This document shows, in pieces, positions 32,789 to 41,326 of a stretch of 64,000 nucleotides of DNA (position 1 is its first letter; each line of letters starts with the position of its first letter). A program made the position numbers and the translations under genes. Below the pieces are notes generated by a model. That model made no database searches and was not told where the DNA came from. It was given only the letters and a program-made list of their open reading frames with translations. Source of the DNA: Thiemannella venezuelensis (GTDB lineage: Bacteria > Actinomycetota > Actinomycetes > Streptosporangiales > Streptosporangiaceae); the NCBI RefSeq assembly GCF_014203605.1, contig NZ_JACHJJ010000003.1, positions 186,001-250,000 of the forward strand, in the 5' to 3' direction.

Positions 32789-33448
32789 TCACAGGGCGGG
32801 CGCGGTCCGCAGCGGGATGCTGAGGAGGGTCTCCAGCTCGGTGATGGTCGTCTCCGGGTCCCGGTGGTGCACGCCGACGATGCCCAGCGCGCGGGCGGCC
32901 GTGATGTTGGCCTCGATGTCGTCGATGAACACGCACTCCGCGCCGGAGAGCCCGACCACGCCCAGGGTGTGCTCGAAGATCCGCGGCTCCGGCTTGCGCA
33001 TGCCGACCTCGCCGGAGATGACGATCTCGTCGAAGATCCCGTCCCAGCTGTCGCGGGGGTAGTCGTTGGCCCAGGAGTTGGAGAGCAGGCAGGTCTTCAG
33101 CCCGGCGGCGCGGGCCGCGGCCAGCATGTCGTACATCGGCTGGACCGGCTGGAACCCGGCGAACATCCTGGTCAGCAGCCCTTCGGCCACCGGCGGCACG
33201 CCGTCCGTGGTGAGCAGCCGCTCGGCCAGGTCGCGCTCGAAGTCCAGGGCGGAGATCTCGCCCCGCTCCAGCGCGTGGATCGTGTTCTCGCCGCTCACCG
33301 AGCCCTCGTACGCGTGCATGATCAGCTCGCGCATCACGTCGCGATAGTGGATCGCGTCGATGCGCTCGGCGACGATCCACGCCTCGATCGCCTCGTGCAG
33401 GCCCGTGGTGAGCACGCCACCCCAGTCGATCAGCACACCCTTGAGCAT
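32789..33448 (-). CDS. HAD-superfamily hydrolase, subfamily IA
   Basis: A 219-residue protein. Motif I is LKGVLIDWGGVLTTG with the nucleophile Asp, motif II TCLLSNSWAND, then GEVGMRKPEPRIFEHTL with the conserved Lys, and motif IV ECVFIDDIEANITAA. It resembles the phosphatase domain of soluble epoxide hydrolase and haloacid-dehalogenase-like phosphatases. The ATG at 33448 follows GAGGAGG. It is the third HAD gene within 3 kb; the three are not close paralogues. Confidence 0.88.
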   Translation of the reverse strand: MLKGVLIDWGGVLTTGLHEAIEAWIVAERIDAIHYRDVMRELIMHAYEGSVSGENTIHALERGEISALDFERDLAERLLTTDGVPPVAEGLLTRMFAGFQPVQPMYDMLAAARAAGLKTCLLSNSWANDYPRDSWDGIFDEIVISGEVGMRKPEPRIFEHTLGVVGLSGAECVFIDDIEANITAARALGIVGVHHRDPETTITELETLLSIPLRTAPAL

Positions 33449-33574
33449 CTCGCCTCCTCGTTGGAACCTGTTACAGAGTAGGCGCAGCCGCCCGGACGGC
33501 GGGAGCGGGGTGCGGCCCTCGCCCACCGCGCCGGGAACGGGGTACGGCTACCGGTCCACGCGGCGGGAGCGGGG

Positions 33575-34897
33575 TCAGCGGGCTCTGCGGTTGATCAGGG
33601 AGGCGAGTGCGCGGTGCTCGGCCGAGCGCAGCGTCCGCTCCGCCTCGGCGGGGTCGGCGACCGGCGCCTTCCGCAGAATGCCCCGGGCGGCCTTCAGCGT
33701 CAGCAGCCGCCGTACGGACTCGTCGAGCCGCTCGGCGGAGATCCTGCCGGACTCCACGGCGGCCAGCACCGCCGCGTGCGCCTTGCGGTAGTCCGGCGGC
33801 ATCAGCAGCAGGTCCGCCCCGGCCAGCACGGCCCGCACGGCCACCTCCCCGTCGCCGTACTTCTTGCGCACGCCCTCCATGTCCAGCGCGTCGGTGGAGA
33901 CGACCCCGTCGAAGCCGAGCTTCTGCCGGAGCAGCCCGGTCAGGATCGGCTTGGAGAGCGTGGCCGGGTCGCCGGACGGGTCGAGCCTGGGCATGACCAC
34001 GTGGGCGCTCATGATCATGTCGACGTCCTCGCCGATGGCCGCGGCGAACGGCGGCGCGTCCAGCTTCTCCCACTGGGAGCGGGAGTGCCTGATCACGGGG
34101 AGGCCGGAGTGGCTGTCCACGTTGGTGTCGCCGTGGCCGGGGAAGTGCTTGGCGGTGGCGGCGACCCCGGCGTCGTGGAAGCCCCGGACCGCCGCGGCGA
34201 CCATCGGCGCGACCTTCTTCGGGTCCGAGCCGTAGGCGCGCGGGCCGATCACCGGGTTGCGCGGGTTGACGTTCACGTCGGCGACCGGGGCGAAGTCGAG
34301 GTTGACGCCGAGCGCCCGCAGCTCGGCGCCCGTGGCCTCGGCCGCCCGGCGGGCCAGCGACGGGTCGCCGGTGGAACCGATCACCGAGGCGCCGGGAAGC
34401 TTGGTGACCAGCGGCGCGAGCCGGGACACCTGGCCGTTCTCCTGGTCGGCGCCGATCAGCAGCGGGATCTCGGGAGAGGCCTGCTGCAGGCCGTTGGTCA
34501 GGGCGACGAGCTGGCCGACGTTCTTGACGTTCTCCGCCCAGGGGAACAGGATCACGCCGCCGGGGCGGTACTTGGCGATCATCCCGGCCGGGGTGTCCAC
34601 GCCGAAGCGGGCCCGGTTCTCCCCCGAGACCGTGTCGGCCGCGGGGCCGTACAGGACCGGCATGAAGAGCTGGCCGACCTTCTCCCCGGTGCTCATCCCC
34701 GCGAGCACGGCCTCCACCCCGGAGGCGGGCGTCGCCGGGGGCGAGGAGGTGCCGGGGGTCCGGGAGGCCGCGGTGGGCACGGTGGGCGCGGTGGCCCCCG
34801 GGGCGGGCGCGGTGGCCGCCCCCGATCCCGCCGCGCACCCGGCGGCCACCATCGCCGCGATCACTGCAAGACCCGCCGTACGCATGCTCCGAACCAT
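33575..34897 (-). CDS. nagZ: Lipoprotein beta-N-acetylhexosaminidase, GH3 (NagZ-like)
   Basis: About 440 residues with a lipobox (IAAMVAAGCAAG) and a Thr/Pro/Ala linker, so it is anchored outside the membrane. The GH3 domain has LLIGADQENGQVSRL, AKHFPGHGDTNVDSHSGLPV with the Asp-His general acid loop of NagZ enzymes, and GVVSTDALDM with the nucleophile Asp. It should release N-acetylglucosamine from chitin or peptidoglycan fragments. It precedes a full GlcNAc phosphotransferase locus on the same strand, so release and uptake are plausibly linked. Starts at 34906, 34897 and 34885 are all possible. Confidence 0.88.
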   Translation of the reverse strand: MVRSMRTAGLAVIAAMVAAGCAAGSGAATAPAPGATAPTVPTAASRTPGTSSPPATPASGVEAVLAGMSTGEKVGQLFMPVLYGPAADTVSGENRARFGVDTPAGMIAKYRPGGVILFPWAENVKNVGQLVALTNGLQQASPEIPLLIGADQENGQVSRLAPLVTKLPGASVIGSTGDPSLARRAAEATGAELRALGVNLDFAPVADVNVNPRNPVIGPRAYGSDPKKVAPMVAAAVRGFHDAGVAATAKHFPGHGDTNVDSHSGLPVIRHSRSQWEKLDAPPFAAAIGEDVDMIMSAHVVMPRLDPSGDPATLSKPILTGLLRQKLGFDGVVSTDALDMEGVRKKYGDGEVAVRAVLAGADLLLMPPDYRKAHAAVLAAVESGRISAERLDESVRRLLTLKAARGILRKAPVADPAEAERTLRSAEHRALASLINRRAR

Positions 34898-34996
34898 GCC
34901 GACCACGCTATCCGCGCCGGCGGCCGGACGCTCCGGTTACCGGCGTGTCGGAAGGGAGCGACCGGAGCGCCGGCCGCGGGACTCGGGGCCGGCGCC

Positions 34997-36679
34997 TCAC
35001 AGGGCCAGCTCCGCCAGGCCCGGCAGGTGCGAGCGGGCGGCGGCGCGCGCCGGGGCCGGGGAGACGGCCGCCCTGGCCGCCTGGGCGGCGAGCGTGCACT
35101 GCTCCCGGGTGTGCCGCGCCAGCACGGCCCGTACGGCGGGCAGCGAGGCGGCCGCCATCGAGAGCGAGGTGACGCCGAGGCCGACCAGCACGCAGGCGAG
35201 CACCGGGTCGCCGGCGGCCTCCCCGCAGACCCCGCACGGCTTGCCCTGCCCGGCGGCCCCGGCGGCGGCCATGGCGACCAGGTCGAGCAGGGCGGGCTGC
35301 CAGGCGTCCTGGAGCGCGGTCAGCGCGCCCAGCTGGCGGTCGGCGGCGAAGGCGTACTGGGCCAGGTCGTTGGTGCCGACGGAGAAGAAGTCGGCCTCGG
35401 CCGCCAGGTCGGCGGCGCGCAGGGCGGCCGAGGGGATCTCGACCATGACGCCCGCGGACGGCAGCCCGGCCTCCCGGCAGGCGGCCGCGAACCGCGCCGC
35501 CTCCTCCGCGGTCGCCACCATCGGGGCCATCGCCTGGACCCTGGCGGAGGCCTGGGCGGCGGCCCGCGCCAGGGCCTCCAGCTGCTCGCGCATCATCTCC
35601 GGATGCGCCTGGAAGAGCCGTGATCCGCGCACTCCCAGCGCCGGGTTCGGCTCCGCCGCCTTCGCCGGCAGGAAGGCCAGCGGCTTGTCCGCCCCCGCGT
35701 CCAGCGTCCGCACCACCACCGGCCCCCCGGGGAACGCCTTCAGCACCTCCGCGTACGCCGCCTCCTGCTCCTGCGCCGACGGCGCCTGCTCCCGGCCCAG
35801 GAAGAGGAACTCGGTCCGGTAGAGCCCGACGCCCTCGGCGCCGTGCTCCAGCGCGCTCTCCACCTCGCCCGGCCCCCCGATGTTGGCCAGGAGCGGGACC
35901 GGGTGGCCGTCCGCGGTGGCCCCGAGCCCGTTGCCCGCCGCGAGCACGGCCTCGCGGGCCGCGGCGGCCCTGCGGGCGGCCTCCACCTCCTGTTCGGACG
36001 GCGAGAGCCGTACCAGCCCGGAGGCTCCGTCGACGAGCACCGGCGTGCCCGCGGCGATGGCCGTGGCGCCCGGGCAGGCCACGACGGCGGGCACGCCCAT
36101 CGCCCTGGCGATGATCGCGGTGTGGCTGGTCGGCCCGCCCTCCTCCGTGACGAAGGCGGCCACCACGTCCCGGGAGAGCAGCGCGGTGTCGGCCGGGGCC
36201 AGGTCGCGGGCGACGAGCACGTACGGCTCCGCGGTCCGGTCCGGCACGCCGGGCACGGGCAGGCCGTCGAGGACGGCGATCGTCCGGTCCCTGACGTCGT
36301 CGAGGTCGGCGACCCGCGCGCCCAGGTAGCCCCCGGCCCCGGCGAGCATCTCCCGGTAGCGCCCGAACCCCTCGTAGACCGCGCGGGAGGCGCTCGCGCC
36401 CGCGCCGACCAGCTCGGCCACCTCTGCCGCCAGGCCGGGATCGCGGGCCATCAGGGCCTGGGCGTCCAGGACCTTCTGCCCCTCGCCTCCCGCCAGGGCT
36501 CCCCTCCGCTCCAGGTCCCGTGCGACCTGCTCCAGCGCGTCCGCGGCCCTGGCCCGCTCCGCCTCGGCGTCCCCGCCGTGCCGGGCACCGGGCGGGGGCA
36601 CCGGGATCTCGTGGACGACGACGTGGCCGGCTCCGAAGCCGACGCCCGGGCTGACCCCCACGCCCGTGAACGTGCTCAC
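34997..36679 (-). CDS. ptsI: Phosphoenolpyruvate-protein phosphotransferase, PTS Enzyme I
   Basis: A 560-residue Enzyme I, which autophosphorylates from phosphoenolpyruvate and passes phosphate to HPr. The N-terminus is STFTGVGVSPGVGFG; the phospho-His lies in TEEGGPTSHTAIIARAMG. The C-terminal PEP-binding barrel has GVGLYRTEFLFLGR, LDAGADKPLAFL, GVMVEIPSAAL, DFFSVGTNDLAQYAFA and CGVCGEAAGDP. The GTG at 36679 overlaps the ptsH stop as GTGA, so the two are translationally coupled. Confidence 0.96.
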   Translation of the reverse strand: MSTFTGVGVSPGVGFGAGHVVVHEIPVPPPGARHGGDAEAERARAADALEQVARDLERRGALAGGEGQKVLDAQALMARDPGLAAEVAELVGAGASASRAVYEGFGRYREMLAGAGGYLGARVADLDDVRDRTIAVLDGLPVPGVPDRTAEPYVLVARDLAPADTALLSRDVVAAFVTEEGGPTSHTAIIARAMGVPAVVACPGATAIAAGTPVLVDGASGLVRLSPSEQEVEAARRAAAAREAVLAAGNGLGATADGHPVPLLANIGGPGEVESALEHGAEGVGLYRTEFLFLGREQAPSAQEQEAAYAEVLKAFPGGPVVVRTLDAGADKPLAFLPAKAAEPNPALGVRGSRLFQAHPEMMREQLEALARAAAQASARVQAMAPMVATAEEAARFAAACREAGLPSAGVMVEIPSAALRAADLAAEADFFSVGTNDLAQYAFAADRQLGALTALQDAWQPALLDLVAMAAAGAAGQGKPCGVCGEAAGDPVLACVLVGLGVTSLSMAAASLPAVRAVLARHTREQCTLAAQAARAAVSPAPARAAARSHLPGLAELAL

Positions 36680-36933
36680 GGAGCCGAGGCGATGTCCGCG
36701 AGCCGGTCGAGAAGCTCCTCGGCGCCCTCCCCCTCGGCCCTGATCACCACGCTGTCGCCCTGGCGGACGTCGAGCGAGAGGACCCCGAGGATGCTCTTGG
36801 CGTTCACCGGCTGCCCGCCGGCCTTGGCGACGGTGACGTCCAGGGACGACTTGGCCGCGGTCTGCACGAACGTCGCGGCGGGGCGGGCGTGCAGGCCGAC
36901 CTCGGCCTTGACGGTGACTTGGCGCTCTGCCAC
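36676..36933 (-). CDS. ptsH: PTS phosphocarrier protein HPr
   Basis: An 85-residue HPr. The phosphorylated His is in VGLHARPAATFV (His15) and the Ser46-type site in NAKSILGVLSLDV. It carries phosphate from Enzyme I to EIIA. It starts at a GTG preceded by AGGAGG. Whether Ser46 is used depends on an HPr kinase that is not in this window. A dre-like palindrome lies 23 bases before its start. Confidence 0.96.
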   Translation of the reverse strand: MAERQVTVKAEVGLHARPAATFVQTAAKSSLDVTVAKAGGQPVNAKSILGVLSLDVRQGDSVVIRAEGEGAEELLDRLADIASAP

Positions 36934-36955
36934 GGGTCCTCCTGAATGGCTCGGC

Positions 36956-36975
36956 CCGGCGGTCTAGACCGCCGG
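36956..36975. promoter_or_regulatory. dre-like palindrome upstream of ptsHI
   Basis: CCGGCGGTCTAGACCGCCGG is a perfect 20-bp palindrome. Its core GGTCTAGACC matches the centre of the DasR-responsive element (TGGTCTAGACCA) of streptomycetes. It sits 23-42 bases before the ptsH start, so binding should block ptsHI transcription or elongation from upstream. Confidence 0.65.
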
Positions 36976-37111
36976 TCGCTCGTATGGTCGGCGGGACCGG
37001 TCGGCTCCCGCCGGGCCTGCCGCCGCCGGACCCGCGCAGAGGCGGGCGGTCGCGACGCCCACGCACCTCATACCCGCCGCCCCGGGCGCAATCCCGGCGG
37101 TCGCCGGCCCC

Positions 37112-37558
37112 CTATCTCCACTCGAACAACTCGTCGCCGGCGCCCACGGTTCCCTCCGCGAGCCCGGTGACGGATCCCTCGGAGGCGTCCAGCGCCACCA
37201 CCGGGCAGACCGGCGACCGGCCGCCCGCCTCGACCGCGGCCGGGTCCCAGGCCACCACGGGCTGGCCGGCGCGCACCCGGTCGCCCTCGGCGGCCAGCGG
37301 CTCGAACCCCTCGCCCCGCAGTTGCACGGTGTCGATCCCGAGGTGCACGAGGATCCCCCGGCCGTCGTCCCCCACGACGACGAAGGCGTGCGGGTGCAGT
37401 TTGACGATCTTCCCGTCGATGGGGGAGAGCGCGCGACCGGGCTCCCTGGCCGGGTCGATCGCCGCCCCCGGGCCGACCAGCCCTCCGGAGAACACCGGGT
37501 CGGGCACCGCCTCCAGGCCCACGGCCGCCCCCGCGACCGGAGCCAGAACAGTGGTCAT
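37112..37558 (-). CDS. crr: PTS glucose/GlcNAc-family EIIA component
   Basis: A 148-residue EIIA of the glucose superfamily. It starts TTVLAPVAGAAVGLEAVPDPVF; the phosphorylated His is in RGILVHLGIDTVQLRGEGF and the second active-site His in KLHPHAFVVVG. It transfers phosphate from HPr to the EIIB protein. The ATG at 37558 is preferred to the adjacent GTG because GGAGG lies seven bases before it. It sits between ptsH and the EIIB gene in the same orientation. Confidence 0.94.
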   Translation of the reverse strand: MTTVLAPVAGAAVGLEAVPDPVFSGGLVGPGAAIDPAREPGRALSPIDGKIVKLHPHAFVVVGDDGRGILVHLGIDTVQLRGEGFEPLAAEGDRVRAGQPVVAWDPAAVEAGGRSPVCPVVALDASEGSVTGLAEGTVGAGDELFEWR

Positions 37559-37606
37559 CACACCCCCTCCGCGGCCCCCGCCGCGGCGGGGGCGGCCCGG
37601 CCTCGG

Positions 37607-37843
37607 TCAGCCGATGACGTCCTCGATGTCACTGGCGATCGTGTCGGCCTCGGGACCCACCACCACCTGGACGACGTTCCCCGCGGCCATGACGCCGTGG
37701 ACTCCGGCCGCCTTGAGGGCGGCCTGGTCGACCTTGGAGGCGTCGAGCACCTCGGTCCTGAGCCTGGTGATGCACGGTTCGATCGCGATGATGTTGTCCG
37801 CACCGCCGAGACCCGCGATGATCGCGTCGGCGTCTGCCGCCAT
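37607..37843 (-). CDS. nagF: PTS EIIB component, glucose/GlcNAc type
   Basis: A 78-residue EIIB. The phosphorylated Cys is in AIEPCITRLRTEVLDAS, and the family pattern continues with VMAAGNVVQVVVGPEAD. It passes phosphate from EIIA to the sugar during uptake by the EIIC permeases, which here are separate proteins, as in streptomycete NagF/NagE. AGGAGGG precedes the ATG. The gene symbol is inferred by analogy with Streptomyces. Confidence 0.9.
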   Translation of the reverse strand: MAADADAIIAGLGGADNIIAIEPCITRLRTEVLDASKVDQAALKAAGVHGVMAAGNVVQVVVGPEADTIASDIEDVIG

Positions 37844-37908
37844 GTCGCCCTCCTAGCGTTGCCGGTCCTGGGGCCAAGGCCATGACCAGGCTAAACGACG
37901 CAACCGTC

Positions 37909-38943
37909 TCAGTCCGTCTGGGTGACCTTGTTGAGGCCGCGCGGCGCGTCGGGGTCGATGCCCAGCCGGCGCGCGAGGGCCTCGGTCAGCAGCTGCCCGG
38001 GGACGACGAGGCCGAGCGGGGCGACCCACTCCGGCAGGTCCGGACCGTTCAGCGCGGCCGTGCCCGCCGCGGCGAGCGCGGTGCCGCCGCCGACGGTGAA
38101 GGCCGCGGCGCCGGCGCCGGTGACCCGCTCGGCGAGCGCCACGGTGCCGGCCAGGGTCGGGCCCTGGTCCGCCGCGACCAGGATCGCCGGGGTGTCGGCG
38201 TCGACCACGGCGATCGGGCCGTGCAGCAGGTCGGCGTAGGACAGGCCCATGGCGTGCAGGTAGCAGGCCTCCTTGAGCTTGAGCGCGGTCTCCAGCGCGG
38301 TGGAGAAGGCGAGGCCCCGGCCGGAGACCACGACGCCCGGCTTGTCGGCCAGGCCGTCGACGACCGCGTCCAGGTCGCCCGGGTCGCCGACCAGCTTCTC
38401 CACGGCCTCGGGGACCCGCCGCAGGTCGGCGGGGTCGACGTCGGCGCCCAGGCCGAGGGCGAGTACGGCGAGCGCGGCGAGCTGCGTGGTGTAGGTCTTG
38501 GTGGCCGGGACGGCCTTCTCCTCGCCGGCGAGCGTGCACAGGGCGAGGTCGGCGGCCTGGGCCAGCGGGCTCTGCTCGCCGCCGTTGGTGATCGCCAGGG
38601 TCCTGGCTCCGCAGTCCTTCGCCCAGGCCAGGGTCTCGACGATCTCCTCGGTCCGGCCGGACTGGGACAGGCCGACCGCCAGCACGCCGTCGAGGTCCAG
38701 CCTGCGCCGGTAGGTGGTGGCGATCGAGGGGGCGGCGAGGGTGGACAGGCGGCCCGCGTGTGCCTCGGCGAGGTAACGGCCGTAGACTGCGGCGTTGTCG
38801 GAGGTGCCACGGGCGATGAACAGCAGCTGACGCGTCTGCCCCGCGAGCCGTTCCACCTCCCCGATCCTGGGGAGAAGGGCGTCCAGCGTGGCCTGCAGCG
38901 CAGCGGGCTGCTCGGCGATCTCGCTGCGCATCTTGGTCGTCAT
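37909..38943 (-). CDS. Double-SIS-domain aminosugar-phosphate enzyme (NagB-II/AgaS-like)
   Basis: A 344-residue protein with two sugar isomerase domains. The first has LLFIARGTSDNAAVYGRYLA and GLSQSGRTEEIVETL; the second has VVVSGRGLAFSTALETALKL, EACYLHAMGLSYADLLHGP and a C-terminal LNKVTQT, as in the isomerase half of GlmS. Without a glutaminase domain it is probably a glucosamine-6-phosphate deaminase acting on the product of PTS uptake, which would feed glycolysis. A deacetylase (NagA) is not in the window. It shares the divergent operator region with the GntR gene. Confidence 0.82.
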   Translation of the reverse strand: MTTKMRSEIAEQPAALQATLDALLPRIGEVERLAGQTRQLLFIARGTSDNAAVYGRYLAEAHAGRLSTLAAPSIATTYRRRLDLDGVLAVGLSQSGRTEEIVETLAWAKDCGARTLAITNGGEQSPLAQAADLALCTLAGEEKAVPATKTYTTQLAALAVLALGLGADVDPADLRRVPEAVEKLVGDPGDLDAVVDGLADKPGVVVSGRGLAFSTALETALKLKEACYLHAMGLSYADLLHGPIAVVDADTPAILVAADQGPTLAGTVALAERVTGAGAAAFTVGGGTALAAAGTAALNGPDLPEWVAPLGLVVPGQLLTEALARRLGIDPDAPRGLNKVTQTD

Positions 38944-39010
38944 CTCGCGCTCATCCTTCGGTTGGGACAGGCGCGATCGGGCCGTTATCGATCCGTCGCC
39001 GGTCCGTACG

Positions 39011-39053
39011 TTGACACCCTTTTCCGGCCTGTGGTCTAGTCCGGACTAGACCA
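39011..39053 (+). promoter_or_regulatory. gntR promoter overlapping a double dre-like palindrome
   Basis: TTGACA at 39011-39016 and TCTAGT at 39035-39040 (18-base spacer) form a promoter whose -10 lies inside the perfect 22-bp palindrome at 39032-39053. The palindrome holds two TGGTCTAG half-patterns in opposite orientation, with CTAG centres ten bases apart, one helical turn. It serves both the divergent SIS/PTS genes and the GntR gene. Confidence 0.68.
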
Positions 39054-39105
39054 GTGCAAACCATAGCTCATCGGACATAGTGGAATCGAGAGGGGAGGAG
39101 ACCCC

Positions 39106-39846
39106 TTGGCGCAGATCGATCCGGACAGCCCGGTACCCAAGTACTTCCAGCTCCGGGAGATCCTGCTCGACCTGATCGAGAGCCACGAGCTGGCCATCGG
39201 CACGGCGATCCCGTCCGAGCGCGAGCTCTGCCAGCGCTTCGGGCTGTCGCGGATGACGGTACGGCAGGCGGTCGACCACCTGGTCTCCGAGGGCCGTCTG
39301 CAGCGCGTCGCGGGCAAGGGCACCTTCGTGGCCCGCCCCAAGATCGAGATGGCGCTCCGGCTGACCTCGTTCAGCGACGAGATGCGCGCCCGGGGCATGG
39401 AGCCCGGCTCCCGCGACCTGGACCGCCGGGTGGTCCGGGCCAGCGCCCACCTCGCACGCGAGCTCGGCATCCAGCCCGGCGACGAGGTGCACTTCATCGA
39501 GCGGCTGCGCACCGCCGCCGACGAGCCCATGTGCATCGAGCGCTCCCACATCCCGGTCGCCCTCGCACCCGACCTCGGCGAGCACGACCTGACCGGCCGC
39601 TCCCTGTACTCCATGCTGGAGACCCACTACGGCCTGGTGCTCGACGCCGGCGAGCTCACCATCGACGCCGGGATCGCCGACCCCGACGACGCCGACCTGC
39701 TGAAGCTCCCGCGCGGCGGAGCCGTGCTCCTGCTCCAGCAGCGCTCGTTCGCCGGAGGCGTCTGCGCCGAGCTCGGGATCTCCACCTACCGCGCCGACCG
39801 CTACCAGCTGCGCACCATCCTGGAGACGCCGGCGCGCCGCAGCTGA
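39106..39846 (+). CDS. dasR: GntR/HutC-family repressor, DasR/NagR-like
   Basis: A 246-residue regulator. The winged helix is PVPKYFQLREILLDLIESHE with IPSERELCQRFGLSRMTVRQAV and RVAGKGTFVARPK; the UTRA effector domain has LTSFSDEMRARGMEPGSRDL and VHFIERLRTAADEPMCIERS. DasR/NagR proteins bind glucosamine-6-phosphate or GlcNAc-6-phosphate and repress PTS and chitin genes. The start is TTG at 39106 with a GGGGAGGAG ribosome-binding site. Neighbouring genes and dre-like palindromes support the DasR-type role; other GntR proteins of the genome cannot be excluded. Confidence 0.82.
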   Translation: MAQIDPDSPVPKYFQLREILLDLIESHELAIGTAIPSERELCQRFGLSRMTVRQAVDHLVSEGRLQRVAGKGTFVARPKIEMALRLTSFSDEMRARGMEPGSRDLDRRVVRASAHLARELGIQPGDEVHFIERLRTAADEPMCIERSHIPVALAPDLGEHDLTGRSLYSMLETHYGLVLDAGELTIDAGIADPDDADLLKLPRGGAVLLLQQRSFAGGVCAELGISTYRADRYQLRTILETPARRS

Positions 39847-39882
39847 CCTCCTCTGAGCTCCCACCCCCCGGAGGAAAGTCCG

Positions 39883-41220
39883 ATGAGCTCCACCCCGGCG
39901 GACGCGGGCCGGCCCGCCTCCGCCCCGGCCTGGTCCGCCGTGATGAGCGTGCTCCAGCGCCTCGGCCGCTCCCTCATGCTCCCGATCGCGGTCCTGCCCG
40001 CGGCGGGGCTGCTGCTCCGGCTCGGCCAGGACGACCTGCTGGGCCGCAGCGACAACGCCTTCCTCGACCGGGTGGCGGGCGTCTTCGCCGCCGCCGGGGA
40101 CACGCTCTTCGACAACCTGCCGCTGCTGTTCGCGATCGGCGTGGCCATCGGCTTCGCCCGCAAGGCCGACGGCTCCACCGCCCTGGCCGCGCTCGTCGGC
40201 TACCTCGTCTTCCACGCCGTCAGCATGAACATGTTCTTCACGCTGTTCGACGACGAGCTGAAGAAGTCGATCACCACCCAGGTCTTCGACCCGGCGAACC
40301 CGGGCGCGCCCACCGCGGTGCTCGACCCCGGCGCGCAGAATCCGACCCGGGTCCTCGGCGGCATCGTCATCGGCATCACCGCGGCCCTGCTCTGGCAGCG
40401 CTTCCACCGCACCAAGCTCCCGACCGCCCTGGCCTTCTTCAGCGGCCGGCGCCTGGTGCCGATCATCACCGCCTTCGCCGGGCTGGTGCTCGGCGTGCTC
40501 TTCGGCTTCGTCTGGCCGGTCCTGGGCGGCTGGGTCCGCGCCTTCGGCGCCTGGCTCGCGGAGAACAGCACCCTGGGCGCCGGGATCTACGGCATGGTCA
40601 ACCGCGCCCTGCTCCCCCTGGGCCTGCACCACATCGTCAACAACGTCGTGTGGACCCAGGTCCCCGAGTGCGTGACGGAGACCGGCAAGCGGCTCGCCGG
40701 CGACCTGGTCTGCTTCAACAACGGCGTGCAGGGCTACGGCGGCTTCGAGGCCGGGTTCTACCCGGTCCTGATGTTCGGCCTGCCCGCCGCGGCGCTCGCC
40801 ATCTGGCGGGCCGCCCCGGCGCACCGCCGTACCGCGGTCGGCTCCATCATGGTCTCCGCGGCGCTCACCGCGTTCCTCACCGGGATCACCGAGCCGATCG
40901 AGTTCGCCTTCATCTTCGTGGCGCCGGTCCTGTTCGTGGTGCACATCGTCCTGACCGGCGTCTCCCTCGCCGTCGCCTCCGCGCTGGGCGCCAAACTCGC
41001 CTTCAGCTTCTCCTCCGGCCTGATCGACCTCGGCCTGTACGGCACCGCCGCCAACGCGCGGGGGATCCCGGTCGTCATCGCCATGGGCCTGGTCTACGCG
41101 GTGGTCTACTACGCCGTGTTCGGCTTCCTGATCAGACGCCTGAACATCATGACCCCCGGCCGCGAACCCGAGCCCGACGCGGAGTCCGGCGAGGCGCCCC
41201 CTCCCGCCAGGCCCGCCTGA
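39883..41220 (+). CDS. nagE: PTS EIIC permease, N-acetylglucosamine type (copy 1)
   Basis: A 445-residue permease with about ten helices. It has SVLQRLGRSLMLPIAVLPAA, PLLFAIGVAIGFARKADGST, GLHHIVNNVVW and ITEPIEFAFIFVAP, all typical of glucose-superfamily EIIC. No EIIB or EIIA is fused, so it relies on the separate EIIB and EIIA proteins. CCGGAGGAAAG precedes the start, 36 bases after the regulator. It should import and phosphorylate GlcNAc. A second EIIC gene follows. Confidence 0.92.
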   Translation: MSSTPADAGRPASAPAWSAVMSVLQRLGRSLMLPIAVLPAAGLLLRLGQDDLLGRSDNAFLDRVAGVFAAAGDTLFDNLPLLFAIGVAIGFARKADGSTALAALVGYLVFHAVSMNMFFTLFDDELKKSITTQVFDPANPGAPTAVLDPGAQNPTRVLGGIVIGITAALLWQRFHRTKLPTALAFFSGRRLVPIITAFAGLVLGVLFGFVWPVLGGWVRAFGAWLAENSTLGAGIYGMVNRALLPLGLHHIVNNVVWTQVPECVTETGKRLAGDLVCFNNGVQGYGGFEAGFYPVLMFGLPAAALAIWRAAPAHRRTAVGSIMVSAALTAFLTGITEPIEFAFIFVAPVLFVVHIVLTGVSLAVASALGAKLAFSFSSGLIDLGLYGTAANARGIPVVIAMGLVYAVVYYAVFGFLIRRLNIMTPGREPEPDAESGEAPPPARPA

Positions 41221-41326
41221 CCCCTCCCTCCGGGGACGCGGCCCCGGAGCCCCGTGTAGTCCGGCGCCCCGAGTGGTACATACCGGCTGTGCCCCCCGCA
41301 CGCCACCACGGACGCGGGGGTTCAGG

